NCBI GenBank assembly: GCA_003153955.1
Contig: PMCB01000068.1
Location: forward strand, 3,130 to 10,844
Direction of reading: 5' to 3'
Length of the DNA stretch: 7,715 nucleotides
DNA from: Dehalococcoidia bacterium
Lineage (GTDB): Bacteria > Chloroflexota > Dehalococcoidia > Dehalococcoidales > Fen-1064
Shown: piece after piece, positions 5,677 to 7,715 of the stretch
How positions within the stretch are numbered: position 1 is the first letter of the stretch
Layout: each line of letters begins with the position of its first letter
Translations under genes and position numbers: made by a program
Notes under the pieces: model-generated
Seen by the model: only the letters and a program-made list of their open reading frames with translations
The model's database searches: none
Told to the model about the DNA's origin: nothing

Positions 5677-7406
5677 TCTTTGAAAAGGCTGGTTAGCGGT
5701 AATCTCCTATCCCGTCCAAAAGCGCGGCTGGTGATTTTCACACCCGGCGGCGCCTGCCGCCGTTTATACTCGCTGCGGTCGACTAATTTCGCGGTCTTCT
5801 GCACGATGGCCTTATCAAATCCCAGCGCTACGATCTGGTCGACTGATTTATCGTCTTCAACATATGCGGTAAGAATCGAATCTAAAATCTTATAGTCCGG
5901 CAGACTGTCGGAGTCCTTCTGGTCGGGTCTCAATTCGGCAGATGGCGGTTTGTCGATGATGGCCGCCGGTATCAGGTCGAAGCCGGCTTGTGCGTTGCGG
6001 TATTTAGTAATTTTATAGACCAGTGTCTTGGGAACGTCTTTAATTACGGCGAAACCGCCGGCCATATCGCCGTATAGTGTGGTGTAGCCTGTCGCCATTT
6101 CGCTCTTATTGCCGGTCGTCAGTACCAGCCAGCCGAATTTATTGGAGAGCGCCATCAGTAAATTACCCCGCACGCGTGCCTGCAGGTTTTCTTCGGCGCT
6201 GTCCGGTTTGGTGCTTGCGAACGATTCGGTCAGTGTGTCCAGGTATGCCTGGAACGGCTTTTCAATTGAAATTGTCTTTAACTTGATGCCTAAATTCTGT
6301 GTCAGTTTTTGGGTATCGGTCACGCTGCCGGTCGAAGAATACCTTGAAGGCATCGATATCCCGATGACATTGTCTTTGCCTAAGGCGTCGACGGCAATCG
6401 TCGCTACGATGGCGGAATCAATCCCGCCGGAAAGCCCGATAACCACTTTCTGAAAACCGTTTTTACGGATGTAATCTCCCGTGCCCAGAACCAAAGCCTG
6501 ATAGACTTCTGCCGCCGGTTCCAAAGCTGTAACATGCCTGGGTTTCAGAGGGGGTTTTGGTGCATTCTCGGGCGGCTGGGATACATTTGTTTTGGTCTGG
6601 CGCCATCCTGTTTTTCCTAACAGCGGCGATTCTTTTCGCCATCTGGGGTCGTGGAGCCGTGCCCGGAAGACCGCCTCGATATCGAGGTCAGCCACGATAA
6701 AATCTTCCTCGAATTGTTTCCCTCGGGTTATTAAGTTCCCGCGTTCATCGATCAGCAGGCTGTGGCCGTCAAAGACCAGTTCATCCTGCCCGCCGACCAG
6801 ATTGTTATAGGCAAAAATAGCCACGTTATCAACAGCGCGGGTCGAAATCATTTTTTCCCGTGATTCACCCTTGCCGGTGTGGTAAGGCGAAGCGCTGATG
6901 TTAATGATAACCTCAGCTCCGGCATAGGCCTGGACCGTGGCCGGCCCTGCTTCATACCAGATATCTTCGCAGATATTAATGCCGATGCCGATGCCGTTAA
7001 TCACATAAACCGGGCACTCTCCGCCCGCGCGGAAATAGCGGTTTTCGTCGAAAACGCCGTAGTTCGGCAGGTATATTTTGTGATAGGTACCGATCAGTTT
7101 CCCGTCTGAAATCAGCGCCGCCGCGTTATAAATATCGCCGTCGGAATCAACGTAACCGACAACGGCTGTGATCCCCCGGGATGCTTCGACAATTTTTTGG
7201 AGTGATTGCAGATTAGCCTGAATAAATTGAGGCTTGAACAGCAAGTCTTCGGGAGGATAACCGCAAATAGCTAATTCTGGGAGCGTCACAATATCCGCTT
7301 TCAAAGCGCGGGCATTGTCAATCGCTCCCAGAATTTTCTTTATGTTGCCGTCAAAATCACCAACTGTGGTGTTAATCTGCGCCATCGCAATTCTCAGGCG
7401 GCGCAT
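5670..7406 (-). CDS. nadE: Glutamine-dependent NAD+ synthetase
   Basis: This cytoplasmic enzyme turns deamido-NAD+ into NAD+ with ATP, taking ammonia from glutamine. The 578 residues hold both domains. The N-terminal nitrilase-like glutaminase (~1-265) shows the triad Glu44 (LPELA), Lys110 (YHKIYLP) and Cys146 (NICEDIW). The C-terminal synthetase (~295-578) shows the ATP-pyrophosphatase loop LSGGIDS (325-331), TGNKSE (431-436), the YGDMAGG region (445-451), the KPPSAELRPDQ segment (486-496) and KRRQAPPG (548-555). All key residues are present and the length is usual for two-domain bacterial NadE. The ATG (7404-7406) has a strong GGAGGTG at 7411-7417, four bases upstream. The gene follows glnA by 51 bases with no terminator, so it can be read from the glnA promoter, and it touches the nrpR-like gene downstream. 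Co-location with glnA fits its need for glutamine. Confidence 0.97.
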   Translation of the reverse strand: MRRLRIAMAQINTTVGDFDGNIKKILGAIDNARALKADIVTLPELAICGYPPEDLLFKPQFIQANLQSLQKIVEASRGITAVVGYVDSDGDIYNAAALISDGKLIGTYHKIYLPNYGVFDENRYFRAGGECPVYVINGIGIGINICEDIWYEAGPATVQAYAGAEVIINISASPYHTGKGESREKMISTRAVDNVAIFAYNNLVGGQDELVFDGHSLLIDERGNLITRGKQFEEDFIVADLDIEAVFRARLHDPRWRKESPLLGKTGWRQTKTNVSQPPENAPKPPLKPRHVTALEPAAEVYQALVLGTGDYIRKNGFQKVVIGLSGGIDSAIVATIAVDALGKDNVIGISMPSRYSSTGSVTDTQKLTQNLGIKLKTISIEKPFQAYLDTLTESFASTKPDSAEENLQARVRGNLLMALSNKFGWLVLTTGNKSEMATGYTTLYGDMAGGFAVIKDVPKTLVYKITKYRNAQAGFDLIPAAIIDKPPSAELRPDQKDSDSLPDYKILDSILTAYVEDDKSVDQIVALGFDKAIVQKTAKLVDRSEYKRRQAPPGVKITSRAFGRDRRLPLTSLFKEW

Positions 7407-7440
7407 TTTTCACCTCCAATTAAGAAAAAGCTGGTAATTT

Positions 7441-7449
7441 ATTATAGCA
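7441..7449 (-). promoter_or_regulatory. Possible extended -10 promoter for nadE
   Basis: The minus strand reads TGCTATAAT in the glnA-nadE gap, a perfect -10 box with the TG extension, 35 bases before the nadE start. The -35 region would fall in the last glnA codons and is poor (TTGCCG is 20 bases away, too far). A secondary promoter for nadE and the regulator is possible. Confidence 0.33.
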
Positions 7450-7457
7450 CAGCGCTT

Positions 7458-7715
7458 TTAAAGCATCGGCAAATAACGGTCGAGTTCATATTTCGAGACG
7501 TGGATCCGGTATTGGTTCCACTCTATTTTCTTATTCTCGATGAAGGCATTGAAGACATGGTCTCCCAGTGCTTCTTTTACCAGTGCGCTCTTTTCCGTCA
7601 ATGCGATGGCATCCGCCAGGTTGGCGGGTAAAGTCCGGATTCCCCGCGACTCACGTTGCTTTTCGGTCATTTCGTAAACATTTTCTTCAATCGGGTCCGG
7701 CGGCTCTAGTCCGTC
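7458..7715 (-). CDS. glnA: Glutamine synthetase type I, C-terminal end (5' part outside window)
   Basis: The frame is open to the right edge, giving 85 residues before TAA at 7458-7460; the ATG at 7670 is internal. The sequence runs through the classic GS-I end: LEPPDPIEENVYEMT, LPANLADAI, EKSALVKEALGDHVFNAF, then IEWNQYRIHV and a terminal ELDRYLPML. GlnA makes glutamine from glutamate, ammonia and ATP as a cytoplasmic dodecamer. The Tyr in the NVYEMT stretch lines up with the tyrosine adenylylated in enterobacterial GS, but a tyrosine is also present here in forms that are not adenylylated, so this alone does not show such control. It is the first visible gene of the glnA-nadE-nrpR unit; its promoter and any NrpR operator lie outside the window. 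Confidence 0.96.
   Translation of the reverse strand, partial: DGLEPPDPIEENVYEMTEKQRESRGIRTLPANLADAIALTEKSALVKEALGDHVFNAFIENKKIEWNQYRIHVSKYELDRYLPML

Noticed and set aside
6109..6453. 114-codon plus-strand frame
   Set aside because: It is fully antisense to nadE, whose catalytic motifs prove the minus-strand reading.
7407..7457. GGTAA near 7433 as half of an NrpR-type operator
   Set aside because: The matching TTACC half at the expected spacing is missing (ATAGC instead); no complete GGTAA-N6-TTACC or GGAA-N6-TTCC site was found by eye in the gaps of the window.

Overview
The window looks bacterial, most likely from the class Dehalococcoidia (Chloroflexota). This is an inference from one combination: an NrpR/DUF128-type nitrogen regulator, otherwise best known from methanogenic archaea, sits in one transcription unit with a bacterial type I glutamine synthetase and a two-domain glutamine-dependent NAD+ synthetase. 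No rRNA, tRNA or phylogenetic marker is present to confirm it. I see no mobile element, CRISPR array or tRNA.

Layout, left to right. Positions 1-762 (+) hold the 3' end of a secreted-type 5'-nucleotidase/metallophosphatase gene, open at the left edge. After 40 bases comes a GTG-started gene for a four-helix membrane protein (803-1588, +) that resembles the bestrophin-like DUF4239 proteins. A perfect 9-bp inverted repeat lies in front of it and its right arm runs into the ribosome binding site. Facing these genes on the minus strand is a 761-residue major facilitator-type membrane protein (1636-3921). Its last ~325 residues carry nine spaced copies of a GLLYxPEAW motif, which is the most unusual object in the window. 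Positions 3922-4562 are a long stretch with no convincing gene; it holds a few promoter-like sites, a small hairpin and two doubtful short open frames. A strong terminator hairpin lies at 4563-4601.

The right half is a minus-strand unit read from right to left: glnA (C-terminal 85 codons visible, 7458-7715), nadE (5670-7406), then an NrpR-like regulator (4624-5676 or 5619), closed by the terminator. GlnA makes glutamine from glutamate and ammonia. NadE spends glutamine as nitrogen donor for the last step of NAD+ synthesis. NrpR family repressors sense 2-oxoglutarate and control nitrogen assimilation genes in methanogens. The order suggests a glutamine-supply unit that carries its own regulator, but I could not find a clear NrpR-type operator here, and the glnA promoter lies outside the window.

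The best leads are the nine-repeat tail of the MFS protein and the bacterial NrpR in a glnA-nadE unit.
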